The notes beneath the pieces are model-generated. The model saw only the letters and a list, made by a program, of their open reading frames with translations, was not told the DNA's origin and made no database searches. A DNA stretch of 64,000 nucleotides from Pseudomonas sp. MM213 (lineage in GTDB: Bacteria > Pseudomonadota > Gammaproteobacteria > Pseudomonadales > Pseudomonadaceae): positions 6,014,001 through 6,078,000 of the forward strand of contig NZ_CP081943.1 in the NCBI RefSeq assembly GCF_020423045.1, written 5' to 3'. Position numbers and translations under genes: made by a program. Positions 15,449-24,185 of this stretch are shown in pieces. Position 1 is the first letter of the stretch, and every line of letters begins with the position of its first letter.

Positions 15449-17179
15449 ATGGCCGACTATTACACCCTGCTTACCAATGCGGGGATCGCCTACGAAACTG
15501 CCTGCAAGGCGGCGGGCGTGCCGATCAAACTGTCGCAGATTTCGGTCGGTGACGGCGGCGGCGCGGTTTACAACCCGGCGGCAACCGCCACGGCGCTTAA
15601 ACGAGAAGTGTGGCGCGGGCCACTGAATGCGCTGTTCCAGGACGAGAAAAATCCGAGCTGGCTGCTCGCCGAAGTGACCATCCCGCCAGAAGAGGGCGGT
15701 TGGTATGTGCGTGAAGCCGGGCTCTGGACCGACACCGGCATCCTCTACGCCATCGTCAAATACCCGGAGTCGTTCAAGCCGGTGCTGGCGACGTCGGGCT
15801 CGGGCAAAGAGTTCTACATTCGCTCGATTTTCGAGACCAGCAACGCGTCGCTCGTGACGCTGTTGATCGACGACACCGTGGTCAAAGCGACGCGGGCGTG
15901 GGTGATGGGGTATCTCGCCGACGAACTGGCGAAGCTGGATGGCAAGCAATCAGTTCGCGTGGCCACCACTGAAAACATCGTGCTCAGTAGTGCGCAGCAA
16001 ATCGACGGCGTCGCGGTGCTTTCCGGGCAGCGAGTGCTGGTGACAGCGCAAACGCTGGCGAAGGACAACGGCATTTATGTTGCGGCCAACGGTGCCTGGG
16101 TGCGAGCGGCGGATGCCAATGCCAGCGCCAAGGTGACGCCAAGCCTGACCGTGATGGTCGAGGAGGGCACGGCGAATGGTGATTCGCTTTGGCACCTGAT
16201 CACGAATGGGCCGATCACGCTGGGCACTACGGCGCTGAGCTTTGAAATGCTTGCGGGGCGGACGGGGATTCAGGCGGGGACTTACAAGAGTCTGACGGTC
16301 GATAAGTACGGCCGCGCCACGGGTGGTACCAATCCAGAAACGCTGGCCGGTTTTGGGATCAAGGACACTTACACCAAGCCTGAAGTCGAAGCGCTGATTG
16401 CGCAGGTCTCGGCGCTGCCGGTCGGGAGTATGCTCGGGTTGCCGGTGAACAAGGTTCCGCCCGGCTTTCTTGAGCTTGACGGCAGTGTTCGGAGCATTGC
16501 GACCTTTCCTGACTTGGCCGCGTTCCTTGGGACGGCGTTCAACCAGGGCAACGAAGGTGCAGGGAATTTTCGCCTTCCTGAATCGCGTGGCGAGTTTTTG
16601 CGCGGTTGGGACCATGGACGCGGGGTGGACGTTGGTCGTGTCTTGGGTAGCGGCCAGCTTGGTCAACTGGAAGAGCACGAGCACGGGGCAAGGTCCGGCT
16701 TGGGGATTACCGGAACAGGAAGCAATGCACTCGTAGCGTTCGCAAATACTTCCGTCGGTAGCTCGCTGTCGACCGGTGCGGTTTCCAAATATGGAGGAAG
16801 TGAGACCCGGCCACGAAACCTTGCCGTGATGTGGTGCATCAAGGCCTGGAACGCCCCGGTCAATCAGGGAACCATCGACGTGGCGGGCCTGGCGGCACAA
16901 GTGGGAGGCCTGGAAGCCAGACCACGCGGCGTAGGTGATGGCCAGACCTGGCAGAACGTCACCGCCAGTCGCGTGAGTGGCACCGTCTACACCAACACCA
17001 CTGGTCGACCGATTCAGGTTCAAGTTGCAATCCAGTCCGGCTCGGTCACAGCCACCTGTGGTGGTGTAACTCTCACGACCTCGGGCTTTCACGCCGCCTT
17101 CGTTGTCCCGGTCGGAACAACCTACTCCGTGACTCTCTCAAGCCCTGTCAATGCTGTCTGGTCGGAGCTGCGCCCATGA
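15449..17179 (+). CDS. Tail fibre protein (P2 gpH-like, receptor-binding)
   Basis: 576 residues. The N-terminal about 160 residues (ADYYTLLTNAGIAYE…) are the baseplate-attaching DUF3751-type fibre domain. A middle repeat-like region (about 165-270) includes QQIDGVAVLSGQRVLVTAQT. A tail-collar domain (PVGSMLGLPVNKVPPGFLEL to KYGGSETRPRNLAVMWCI) covers about residues 325-470. The last about 100 residues form a beta-rich tip that should bind LPS and set host range. The stop overlaps the chaperone start (ATGA). The tip is the part most likely to be strain-specific. Confidence 0.92.
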   Translation: MADYYTLLTNAGIAYETACKAAGVPIKLSQISVGDGGGAVYNPAATATALKREVWRGPLNALFQDEKNPSWLLAEVTIPPEEGGWYVREAGLWTDTGILYAIVKYPESFKPVLATSGSGKEFYIRSIFETSNASLVTLLIDDTVVKATRAWVMGYLADELAKLDGKQSVRVATTENIVLSSAQQIDGVAVLSGQRVLVTAQTLAKDNGIYVAANGAWVRAADANASAKVTPSLTVMVEEGTANGDSLWHLITNGPITLGTTALSFEMLAGRTGIQAGTYKSLTVDKYGRATGGTNPETLAGFGIKDTYTKPEVEALIAQVSALPVGSMLGLPVNKVPPGFLELDGSVRSIATFPDLAAFLGTAFNQGNEGAGNFRLPESRGEFLRGWDHGRGVDVGRVLGSGQLGQLEEHEHGARSGLGITGTGSNALVAFANTSVGSSLSTGAVSKYGGSETRPRNLAVMWCIKAWNAPVNQGTIDVAGLAAQVGGLEARPRGVGDGQTWQNVTASRVSGTVYTNTTGRPIQVQVAIQSGSVTATCGGVTLTTSGFHAAFVVPVGTTYSVTLSSPVNAVWSELRP

Positions 17180-17556
17180 AGTATTTCCACAATCCACAGA
17201 CCGGTAACGTCAATGCTTACGAAGATGACGCTCCCGCGCACTTCATCTCTGCCGGGTTGGTGCCTATGTCTGATGAAGAGGTTCAGGCGTACATCCAGAG
17301 CGCAACAGCGCCCACGACCACGAAAGCGGACGATGAGCGAAAGTGGCGCGATGCCGAACTGGTTTCGCTGATGTGGTTACGTGAGCGTCATCGCGATCAG
17401 CGTGAAATCGGAGGGCATACCACGCTGACCGCAGAGCAGTTCGGTGAGTTGCTCGTGTACATCCAGGCACTGCGCGACTGGCCTCAATCACCGGACTTCC
17501 CCGATACCCAGCATCGCCCGGTCGCTCCGTCCTGGATCGCCGAGCACACCCAATAA
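17176..17556 (+). CDS. Tail fibre assembly chaperone
   Basis: 126 residues of the phage tail assembly chaperone type. The C-terminal signature QALRDWPQSPDFPD plus RPVAPSWI is characteristic. Such chaperones help the fibre trimerise and are usually paired specifically with the fibre gene just upstream, which it overlaps by four bases. Two terminators follow it, separating the baseplate/fibre transcript from the sheath genes. Confidence 0.88.
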   Translation: MKYFHNPQTGNVNAYEDDAPAHFISAGLVPMSDEEVQAYIQSATAPTTTKADDERKWRDAELVSLMWLRERHRDQREIGGHTTLTAEQFGELLVYIQALRDWPQSPDFPDTQHRPVAPSWIAEHTQ

Positions 17557-17557
17557 A

Positions 17558-17583
17558 CGCCCCGCACCGCCGGGGCGTTTTCT
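17558..17583 (+). terminator. Terminator after fibre chaperone (first)
   Basis: CGCCCCG/CGGGGCG stem followed by TTTT, directly after the stop codon. Confidence 0.85.
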
Positions 17584-17617
17584 TATCCGCAACACAAACA
17601 CACACACAACACCCGAC

Positions 17618-17642
17618 AGCCCCTTACCCAAGGGGCTTTTTC
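17618..17642 (+). terminator. Second, tandem terminator
   Basis: A perfect AGCCCCTT/AAGGGGCT stem with a 4-base loop and five T, 35 bases after the first terminator. Both lie within the tailocin cluster, so the sheath genes probably depend on read-through or on their own promoter. Confidence 0.85.
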
Positions 17643-17660
17643 GTTTATGGAGAAACAGAA

Positions 17661-17870
17661 ATGGCAGAACGCCAAACGTACACCGTGCTCCTTCCATTCC
17701 CTACCGGGGGTGGTCACTGGTCGAGCATCGGCCAGGAACTGCAACTGCTCGATGTGGAGGCCAGTGCGCTACGCAGCGCTGGTCGTCTGGAGCTGAAAAA
17801 AGCCGAGGCTGCCGATTCGGCCTCTCCATCCACCGCAGCGAAAAAAGCTGCTGCCAAGAAGGCTGAATAA
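17661..17870 (+). CDS. Small tailocin protein (DUF2635-like)
   Basis: 69 residues; begins MAERQTYTVLLPFPTGGGHW and ends in a Lys/Ala-rich tail (AAKKAAAKKAE). Small proteins of this kind lie immediately before the sheath gene in many P2/Mu-like tails; their role is not known. The ribosome-binding site GGAGA lies 9 bases upstream of the ATG. Only a few bases separate it from the sheath gene. Confidence 0.75.
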   Translation: MAERQTYTVLLPFPTGGGHWSSIGQELQLLDVEASALRSAGRLELKKAEAADSASPSTAAKKAAAKKAE

Positions 17871-17872
17871 CC

Positions 17873-19039
17873 ATGGCTGAGGTTTTGAACTTCGAGCACA
17901 ACGGCATCACCGTCAATGCCACCGAATCCCCCGAGGCCATGGGTGGCCTGGGTGACAACGTCATCGGTCTGATCGGCACCGCGCCGAAGGCAGACCCGTT
18001 GATTCCACGCAATGCGCCATTCCGCATCAACAGCTTCACCACCCAGGCGCTGCTCGACCCGACCGGCACCGAGGCAGGCACGCTGTATCACGCGGTCTTC
18101 CAGATCCTGAAAGTGGTCAAGGTGCCGGTCTACGTGGTCATCGTCGAAGAGGGCGCGACCCCGGCGGACACGCTGAACAACGTCATCGGCGGCGTCGATC
18201 CGCTGACCGGCCGCAAACTCGGCCTCGCGGCACTGGGCAGCGTGCCCGAAGACCTGACCATCATCGGCGCGCCGGGCTTCACCAGCACCAAAGCCGTGGC
18301 CGGTGAGTTCGCCTCGTTCGGCAAGCGCATCAAGGCCCGTGTGGTGCTCGACGGCAAGGATGCCGCGGTCGCCGACCAGGTGACTTACAGCCAGGAACTG
18401 GGCGGCGCGGAACTGGGTTTCGACCGCTGCCTGCTGGTGCACAACATGCCGTCGGTGTACTCCAAGGCAGCGAAGAAAAACGTGTTCCTGTCGCCTTCGA
18501 GCCTGGCCATCGCGGCCCTGGCCAAGGTCAAGCAATGGGAGAGCCCGGGCAATCAGGTGACCTTTGCCGAGGACGTTTCGCGCGTCGTGGAATACAACAT
18601 TCTCGACAAATCCACCGAAGGCGATCTGCTCAACCGCTACGGCATCAGCTACTACGCCCGCACCATTCTCGGCGGCTTCTCGCTGCTGGGTAACCGTTCC
18701 ATCACCGGCAAGTTCATCAGCTACGTCGGCCTGGAAGATGCGATCAGCCGCAAGCTGGTCAAGGCCGGCCAGAAAGCCATGGCCAAGAACCTCACCAAGT
18801 CGTTCATGGACCAGGAGGTCAAGCGCATCAACGACTGGCTGCAAACCCTGGTCGCCGACGAAACCATCCCCGGCGGCAGCGTGTACCTGCACCCGGAATT
18901 GAACAGCGTCGAGAAGTACAAGAACGGCACCTGGTACGTGGTCATCGACTACGGCCGCTACGCGCCGAACGAACACATGGTTTATCAACTCAATGCCCGC
19001 GATGAAATCATCGAGCAGTTCCTGGAGGACGTTCTCTAA
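17873..19039 (+). CDS. Tail sheath protein (P2 gpFI-like)
   Basis: 388 residues of the contractile sheath family, the protein whose contraction drives the tube through the target envelope. The family pattern is clear in the N-terminus (GITVNATESPEAMGGLGDNV…GTAP) and the C-terminal handshake region (PGGSVYLHPELNS…NGTWYVVIDYGRYAP). Its presence defines the particle as R-type (contractile) rather than F-type. The stop shares its last base with the tube gene start (TAATG). Confidence 0.95.
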   Translation: MAEVLNFEHNGITVNATESPEAMGGLGDNVIGLIGTAPKADPLIPRNAPFRINSFTTQALLDPTGTEAGTLYHAVFQILKVVKVPVYVVIVEEGATPADTLNNVIGGVDPLTGRKLGLAALGSVPEDLTIIGAPGFTSTKAVAGEFASFGKRIKARVVLDGKDAAVADQVTYSQELGGAELGFDRCLLVHNMPSVYSKAAKKNVFLSPSSLAIAALAKVKQWESPGNQVTFAEDVSRVVEYNILDKSTEGDLLNRYGISYYARTILGGFSLLGNRSITGKFISYVGLEDAISRKLVKAGQKAMAKNLTKSFMDQEVKRINDWLQTLVADETIPGGSVYLHPELNSVEKYKNGTWYVVIDYGRYAPNEHMVYQLNARDEIIEQFLEDVL

Positions 19040-19545
19040 TGTTTACCAACCGCGTAAGACAGGCCATCGCGGCCACCCTGCAAGGCTTGCCGTTGTCGGC
19101 GACCGTGGAAGAGTTCACCCCGCCGAAGATCGAATTCGATATGGAAGCGATGGCGGGCGGGCGCTTCATCGCCGAAGAAATGATCAAGAGCGGCAAAGTG
19201 CTGGGCGCGACCCTCATTTTGCAAGGCGTTGGCGCCGAAGTGATGCTCTCCCTCGGCGTGAAGCTGGGCGACGACATTTTGTTGAACGTCCGTGAAGCCG
19301 GTCAGGATCAGGATGGCAACACCTGGTTCACCTACCACACCGTCGGCGGCAAGCTCAAATCGCTGACCGAGGCCAAGCTGAAGATGGGCGAAAAACCCCT
19401 CACCACGCTTGAGCTGTCCTGCCGCACCTACAACCGCCTGGAAAACGGCATCCCGGTGATCGACATCGACGTGCGCACCCAGAAGTTCGTGCTCAACGGC
19501 GTCGACATTCTCGGCGGCGCCCGTCGCGCGGTGCTGATCCCTTAA
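19039..19545 (+). CDS. Tail tube protein (P2 gpFII-like)
   Basis: 168 residues of the P2 FII family, forming the inner tube of the contractile tail. Typical segments are FTPPKIEFDMEAMAGGRFI near the N-terminus and TTLELSCRTYNRLENG toward the C-terminus. It is coupled to the sheath gene by TAATG. A REP hairpin pair follows within 25 bases. Confidence 0.93.
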   Translation: MFTNRVRQAIAATLQGLPLSATVEEFTPPKIEFDMEAMAGGRFIAEEMIKSGKVLGATLILQGVGAEVMLSLGVKLGDDILLNVREAGQDQDGNTWFTYHTVGGKLKSLTEAKLKMGEKPLTTLELSCRTYNRLENGIPVIDIDVRTQKFVLNGVDILGGARRAVLIP

Positions 19546-19566
19546 GTCGCACTGCGAGCACCGAAC

Positions 19567-19656
19567 TGTGGGAGCGAGCCTGCTCGCGATTGCATTGTGT
19601 CAGTCGACATCACTTTTGAATGTGAACCCGCTATCGCGAGCAGGCTCGCTCCCACA
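19567..19656. repeat. REP pair inside the tailocin operon
   Basis: Inverted arms GTGGGAGCGAGCCTGCTCGC and complement, with a core that includes GTCAGTCGACATCA. It lies between the tube gene and the tail chaperone gene and would form a stable hairpin in the mRNA. Confidence 0.9.
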
Positions 19657-19704
19657 AGGAGCATTGCTCAATCCCTTTTCATGATTCATCAAGGAATTCA
19701 TTTC

Positions 19705-20289
19705 ATGTCCTGGACTCCACCCGTTCACGCCTTGTTGTCGCCGATTACTGCTGACGATCAGTCGGAGATCGAACAGATTCAACTCAAACCGTTGTACTAC
19801 GCCGCACAGAAAGAGGCCCTTGCCCGTGCTGGTGATGATGAGGACGATCAGTTCTTCGAGCTGGCGCTGCTGGCCACCGGTTTGTCGGTCAAGGAACTCG
19901 ATCAACTCAAACGCCCGGACTACGTGAGCATCGCGCAGTACGTGCATGAGATGTCGACCTTGCCGACGTCGCATTTCCTTGAACAAGCGGACGAGAGTGA
20001 ACAACCGTCGGCCGATCCCGACGAAGTGAGCTTGCTGCAACCGCTCACCGTGGCGGGTCGAGCCCTGACCACGCTGACCCTGGAAATGCCGGTGCTGCGT
20101 GCGACCAAGGCGATGAAAAAACTCAAGACCGCCAAGGAACGCGCCGAATTCATCACGGCCCATTGCACCGGCCTGATGCTGCCCGATCTGGCCAGTTTGA
20201 CCGTGCCTGACTGGACACAATTGCAGGTGCGAATCGACGATTTTTTAAACAAACCGGCGGCCTTCTTTCGGAGCGCGACATCGAAGTAA
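19705..20289 (+). CDS. Tail assembly chaperone gpE (zero-frame product)
   Basis: 194 residues, the short product of the tail assembly chaperone gene that precedes the tape measure in P2-like tails. It contains MKKLKTAKERAEFITAHCTG and ends after the slippery site. The ATG at 19705 (MSWTPPVHALL) is chosen, with AAGGA 9 bases upstream; the longer frame would start inside the REP element. In P2 this protein and its frameshifted form coat the tape measure and recruit tube subunits. Confidence 0.85.
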   Translation: MSWTPPVHALLSPITADDQSEIEQIQLKPLYYAAQKEALARAGDDEDDQFFELALLATGLSVKELDQLKRPDYVSIAQYVHEMSTLPTSHFLEQADESEQPSADPDEVSLLQPLTVAGRALTTLTLEMPVLRATKAMKKLKTAKERAEFITAHCTGLMLPDLASLTVPDWTQLQVRIDDFLNKPAAFFRSATSK

Positions 20290-20411
20290 TCCTCGATGTG
20301 GTGCCGCTCATTTATCCGATAAGTGAAGCGGACATTCTGGAATGGGACGTCGGCAAGGCCTTGCGCCGCTACGACATTGCGATCAATCGCCTTGGCGTCA
20401 AACAGGAGTAG
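19705..20411 (+). CDS. Tail assembly chaperone gpE-E' (-1 frameshift fusion)
   Basis: The zero frame contains T TTT TTA AAC at 20241-20250, in which two classic slippery heptamers (TTTTTTA and TTTAAAC) overlap in the correct register. After a -1 shift the frame stays open for 53-54 codons (LLSERDIEVILDVVPLIYPI, then LEWDVGKALRRYDIAINRLG) and stops at TAG 20409-20411, seven bases before the tape measure gene. The fusion would be about 235 residues. P2 makes gpE+E' by -1 frameshifting at this same gene position. Site and open frame are seen directly; actual frameshifting is inferred. Confidence 0.85.
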
Positions 20412-20417
20412 AGGGGG

Positions 20418-21950
20418 ATGGCGGACGATAAATATTCGCTCAAGAACACAGCCATCAATGAAGACTGGCTGAAGTTTCGCGAGGTGGGCCTGAGCAGTGC
20501 CGTGTCATCGCTGGTGACGGGGGAGGGCACAGAGGATCTGGCGCCCGGTTTCAGCCAGGTGCTGGCCACACTGAGTCTCAAAATCAGTCTGCTGACCACG
20601 GCACTGGAATCGTTGAACCTGACGTTTTCCTCGCCGCGCTCGTTGATGCCGGCAACAGGTTCCAGCGCGAAGACTGCGTTGGCCAGCGGGCAAAACAATG
20701 TGGGCGAAGCGGGTGGTGCCATAGAGCGGCCATCGCTGCTCAAGTCGGTCGGCGTGAAGAGCACTGGTGAGGCTGATCGTTCACCCGAGCGTCGGCGCGA
20801 GACGGTGATGGAGTCAAACCAGAGCGTCGCCAGTGTCCCGCTGATGGCTGCCGCAATCTCTGCGTCGGCGTTCAGAACGCCGGCCATGATGGAGGCAGAG
20901 AAGCAGACCGGCTGGCGGATACCTTTGAGGCTCGACAGTCACGAGGTAATTGATCAGCCGCAGATCATCAATCGCCCTGGGAAAATACCCGGCGAGCAAC
21001 AGTCGAACATCGACAGCGTTCGCGACAATCATTTACCCGTGGCCACCGGCAATACACCGCCCGTGGCGGCAGAAAGCACACCTGCCTCCCTCAGCCCTCG
21101 GCTCAGTGGTCTGAAGGACACTGCCACGGCAGTCTTTCCGTATTTGGTAGCCCTGTTCACACCCGTACTCGACGAGATGAAAAATCAGATGGCCAAGCGG
21201 CTTTTGGGAGCGGTATCTGCCCGGCTTCCAAAACAGTTCGGTCAGGTGTTTTCCGAAGATTTCAGAGAAAAGAATCGAGCGAACAAAGCGGAGAAAGCGG
21301 AGAAAGCGGACACAAGCGAGGCAGTCTCGCGTCCTGGACCTAGAGATGGCCCGACCGTGCGTGTCAGTCCACGAGGCTCGCGCGGAGCTTCACGTCTGAT
21401 GGCGATGGGGGCCTCGATGCGCTCGCTGACCCGCCGCGCACCCGGGCCGCTGAAAGCCGTCGGTGCGGCGATGGACGTCGTCGGCGGCGTAATGACCGGC
21501 AATCGCCGCATGCTCGGTGCCGGTCTTGGTGCAGCAGGTGGCGGCTGGGCGGGTGCGACCGCCGGTTCTGCGGTGGGTGCCACGTTAGGCAGTGTTGTTC
21601 CAGTGATCGGCACCGCCATTGGCGGTGTTCTCGGTGGCCTGATTGGTGGCTGGCTGGGCAGTGAATCGGGTGCGGCACTGGGCGACAAGCTGGCCGCTCC
21701 GACAGCCGATCGTTTGGCCTCGCCAGAGCAGATCAACAAGGAACTGACCAGCGCGCCGACACAAAACCAGCAGATCAATTACTCACCGTCGATTCAGGTC
21801 ACCTGCACCGGTGGGGAGAGCTCCGAGCACATCCGGACGATCGTGGCGCAGCAGCTGCAAACGCAGTTCCACGGCGAGTTTGTTCCACTGATGTCCACCA
21901 ACGCCCTCGCCACCCGACGTGGTGCGGCCCTGACCGATGGAGGCAGGTAA
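20418..21950 (+). CDS. Tape measure protein
   Basis: 510 residues, identified mainly by position after the gpE/E' chaperone and by composition. It has a long, mostly helical N-terminal part, a Lys/Glu-rich charged segment (EKNRANKAEKAEKADTSEA), then a strongly hydrophobic Gly/Ala-rich stretch around residues 365-415 (TAGSAVGATLGSVVPVIGTA and following), typical of tape measure proteins that insert into the target membrane. It is short compared with about 750-800 residues in P2 and P. aeruginosa R-pyocins, suggesting a short particle. The stop overlaps gpU as TAATG. Confidence 0.82.
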   Translation: MADDKYSLKNTAINEDWLKFREVGLSSAVSSLVTGEGTEDLAPGFSQVLATLSLKISLLTTALESLNLTFSSPRSLMPATGSSAKTALASGQNNVGEAGGAIERPSLLKSVGVKSTGEADRSPERRRETVMESNQSVASVPLMAAAISASAFRTPAMMEAEKQTGWRIPLRLDSHEVIDQPQIINRPGKIPGEQQSNIDSVRDNHLPVATGNTPPVAAESTPASLSPRLSGLKDTATAVFPYLVALFTPVLDEMKNQMAKRLLGAVSARLPKQFGQVFSEDFREKNRANKAEKAEKADTSEAVSRPGPRDGPTVRVSPRGSRGASRLMAMGASMRSLTRRAPGPLKAVGAAMDVVGGVMTGNRRMLGAGLGAAGGGWAGATAGSAVGATLGSVVPVIGTAIGGVLGGLIGGWLGSESGAALGDKLAAPTADRLASPEQINKELTSAPTQNQQINYSPSIQVTCTGGESSEHIRTIVAQQLQTQFHGEFVPLMSTNALATRRGAALTDGGR

Positions 21951-22333
21951 TGCGCCAGCAAATGATCCTGGGCAGTTTCATTTTCGGCCTGTCCCGCAAC
22001 TTCGCCTACCACAACATCGTGCACACATCGGACGGTGGCTGGGTGGAACTGGACATTGTGACCGGCAAGCCGAAATCCAGTCAGACCGGGCAGAAAGCCC
22101 AAACGATGAAGATTACAGGGACGTCGATGTACGCGGTGGCCATGGAGCGGCTCGATGAACTGCGCACGTTGCAGGAACAGCGCAAGCCGGTGCCGTTGGT
22201 GGATGGCATCGGACGCAACTGGGGGCTTTGGCGAATCAACACGGTGACGGAAACCCAAAGCGTGATCATCGATGACGGCACGGCGATGGTCGTCGGTTGG
22301 GCAATAGACCTGTCGGAGTTCATCCATGCGTAG
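21950..22333 (+). CDS. Tail protein U (P2 gpU-like)
   Basis: 127 residues of the gpU family, a tail-terminus/assembly protein. The N-terminal QMILGSFIFGLS and the middle SGQKAQTMKITGT-type segment (here TGQKAQTMKITGTSMYAVAM) are typical. It overlaps the tape measure stop by one base and gpX by eight bases. Confidence 0.9.
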   Translation: MRQQMILGSFIFGLSRNFAYHNIVHTSDGGWVELDIVTGKPKSSQTGQKAQTMKITGTSMYAVAMERLDELRTLQEQRKPVPLVDGIGRNWGLWRINTVTETQSVIIDDGTAMVVGWAIDLSEFIHA

Positions 22334-22538
22334 AGTTCGAAGTGTGGCCGGTGATTCGGTGAACCTGTTGCTGTACCGCGAACTGGGTCGCTGTGACGAT
22401 GCCGTCGAAGAGGCACTGTGGCGGCTCAACCCCACGCTGGCAGAACAGGGGGCGGTATTACCTGCGGGTATCTGGGTAGTCCTGCCGGAAATTGACTCAC
22501 AACCTGTGGTGACCACGCTGGTTACCGCGTGGGATTAA
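22326..22538 (+). CDS. Tail protein X (LysM-like)
   Basis: 70 residues of the P2 gpX family. It resembles a LysM module (DSVNLLLYRELGRCDDAVEE, LNPTLAEQGAVLPAGIWVVL) that probably binds peptidoglycan or helps mount the hub. The start overlaps gpU, and gpD follows after nine bases. Confidence 0.9.
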   Translation: MRRVRSVAGDSVNLLLYRELGRCDDAVEEALWRLNPTLAEQGAVLPAGIWVVLPEIDSQPVVTTLVTAWD

Positions 22539-22547
22539 GGAGGTTCC

Positions 22548-23561
22548 ATGACATTGGGTTTCACGCCAGAGGTAGAGATTTATGGGGCCAATAAGGACTT
22601 GATCAACAAGCGCCTGATCAGTTGGGAGCACATTGATGCCGCCGGTACCGAGTCCGATCAATTGACATTGACGCTCGATCTGGAAGGGCTTGAGGGGCTG
22701 CCGATCCTGGGCGGCAAGATTGGCCTGAAGGTCGGTTACGCGGAGTCCAGTCTGGTGGATAAGGGCCAGTTCACGGTGTCTCGCCTGACGCCGACGTTGT
22801 TCCCGCTGCGCTTGACGCTGGTGGCAACCGCAGCGCCGTTCAGTGCCGATGACAAGACCGGCTTCCTGCAGCGTCGATCGGCCAGTCATGGGCCGACCAC
22901 CCTGGGTGCGTTGTTTCGCGAGATCGCTGAGCGGCACGGTTTTTCGCCACGGGTGGCACCCCAACTGGCACTGAAAAAAATCGACCACATCGATCAGTCC
23001 AACGAAAGTGACATGGCGTTTTTGACTCGCCTCGCCGGCATATACAAGGCCATCGCCAAACCGATAAATGAGCTGTATGTGCTGGCGCTCCCAAGTCAGA
23101 CCAAGTCACTGTCGGGCAAGGTGTTGCCCCAGGTGAAACTGTCGGTGACCACCAACAATCGACCCGGCGATCGCGCCTTCATTTCCGCCACGCTCGATGA
23201 CTCCGTCCGGGCGAAAAACCAGGGCTGCAAGACGAGTTGGTGGGACGCGGCAGCGGGGGTGGTGCGGGTGATTGAAACCGGTAGCGCGCCGTTCAAGGTC
23301 ATCGGTCGGCTCTGCCAGAATGAAGCGGAGGCCAGGGATATCGGCGAGGGTGAAGTGCGCAAATTGCTGCGTGAAAAGCTCAAGGTGAAAATCAGTTGCC
23401 CGGGTAATCCGGCGCTGTCCGCCGAGGGTGTCTTGTTGCTCGACCAGTCCTGGCCGGATTTCCTGCGCGGGTACTGGTCGATCGAAAAGGTCATTGCCAG
23501 CGGTGACAAATATCAAAGCTATCGCTGCATGATCGAGGCGAAGTGTCCGGATGCCACGTAA
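22548..23561 (+). CDS. Late control / hub protein D (P2 gpD-like)
   Basis: 337 residues of the phage late control D family, the gp27-like hub on which the spike sits. Family features are the N-terminal FTPEVEIYGANKDLINKRLI and the central LFREIAERHGFSPRVAP followed by DQSNESDMAFLTRLA. It is preceded by AAGGAGG 5 bases before the ATG. It ends the structural run; lysis genes follow. Confidence 0.92.
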   Translation: MTLGFTPEVEIYGANKDLINKRLISWEHIDAAGTESDQLTLTLDLEGLEGLPILGGKIGLKVGYAESSLVDKGQFTVSRLTPTLFPLRLTLVATAAPFSADDKTGFLQRRSASHGPTTLGALFREIAERHGFSPRVAPQLALKKIDHIDQSNESDMAFLTRLAGIYKAIAKPINELYVLALPSQTKSLSGKVLPQVKLSVTTNNRPGDRAFISATLDDSVRAKNQGCKTSWWDAAAGVVRVIETGSAPFKVIGRLCQNEAEARDIGEGEVRKLLREKLKVKISCPGNPALSAEGVLLLDQSWPDFLRGYWSIEKVIASGDKYQSYRCMIEAKCPDAT

Positions 23562-23621
23562 TAACGCAATCAAATGCACTGGCGCCGGTCTGGCGGATCA
23601 ATGGCGAACGGAACATCACTC

Positions 23622-24185
23622 ATGCCGCTTACTGTCCTGCAATTACAGCAAATACTTCCCAACGCCCGCAGCCAAGCGGGCGTTTTCATTTCTGCTCTCA
23701 ATAGCGCCATGGATGGCCATGACATCAACACGCCCAAACGCAGCGCCGCTTTCCTTGCGCAAGTCGGTCACGAATCCGGGCAGTTGCACTACGTGCGCGA
23801 ACTCGGCGGTGATCAGTATTTGAGCAAGTACGACACCGGCACCCTGGCCGCTCGTTTGGGCAATACACCCATGCCCGACGGTGATGGCCAAAGGTACCGA
23901 GGCCGTGGCCTGATCCAGATTACCGGCCGCCATAACTACCAGCAGTGCAGCCTCGGATTGTTCGGCGACGAGCGTCTGTTGCAGTTGCCGGAACTGTTGG
24001 AGCAACCGCAATGGGCCGCCGAATCCGCCGCCTGGTTCTGGCGGCAAAACGGCCTCAACGAGCTGGCTGATCGTGACCAGTTCAACAGCATCACCCGCCG
24101 GATCAACGGGGGGCTGAACGGGTTGCAGGATCGTTTGCAGCTCTGGGCGCGGGCGAGGGCGGTGTTATGCCAGCCTTCGGTTTGA
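23622..24185 (+). CDS. Endolysin, glycoside hydrolase family 19
   Basis: 187 residues of the GH19 chitinase-like lysozymes, which cut peptidoglycan to release tailocins. The catalytic region is FLAQVGHESGQLHYVRE with its glutamate, followed by YRGRGLIQITGRHNY. The start MPLTVLQLQQILPNA at 23622 matches homologues and follows GGAAC at suitable spacing; the frame also opens upstream at 23574. No signal peptide is visible, so export depends on the holin. Confidence 0.92.
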   Translation: MPLTVLQLQQILPNARSQAGVFISALNSAMDGHDINTPKRSAAFLAQVGHESGQLHYVRELGGDQYLSKYDTGTLAARLGNTPMPDGDGQRYRGRGLIQITGRHNYQQCSLGLFGDERLLQLPELLEQPQWAAESAAWFWRQNGLNELADRDQFNSITRRINGGLNGLQDRLQLWARARAVLCQPSV

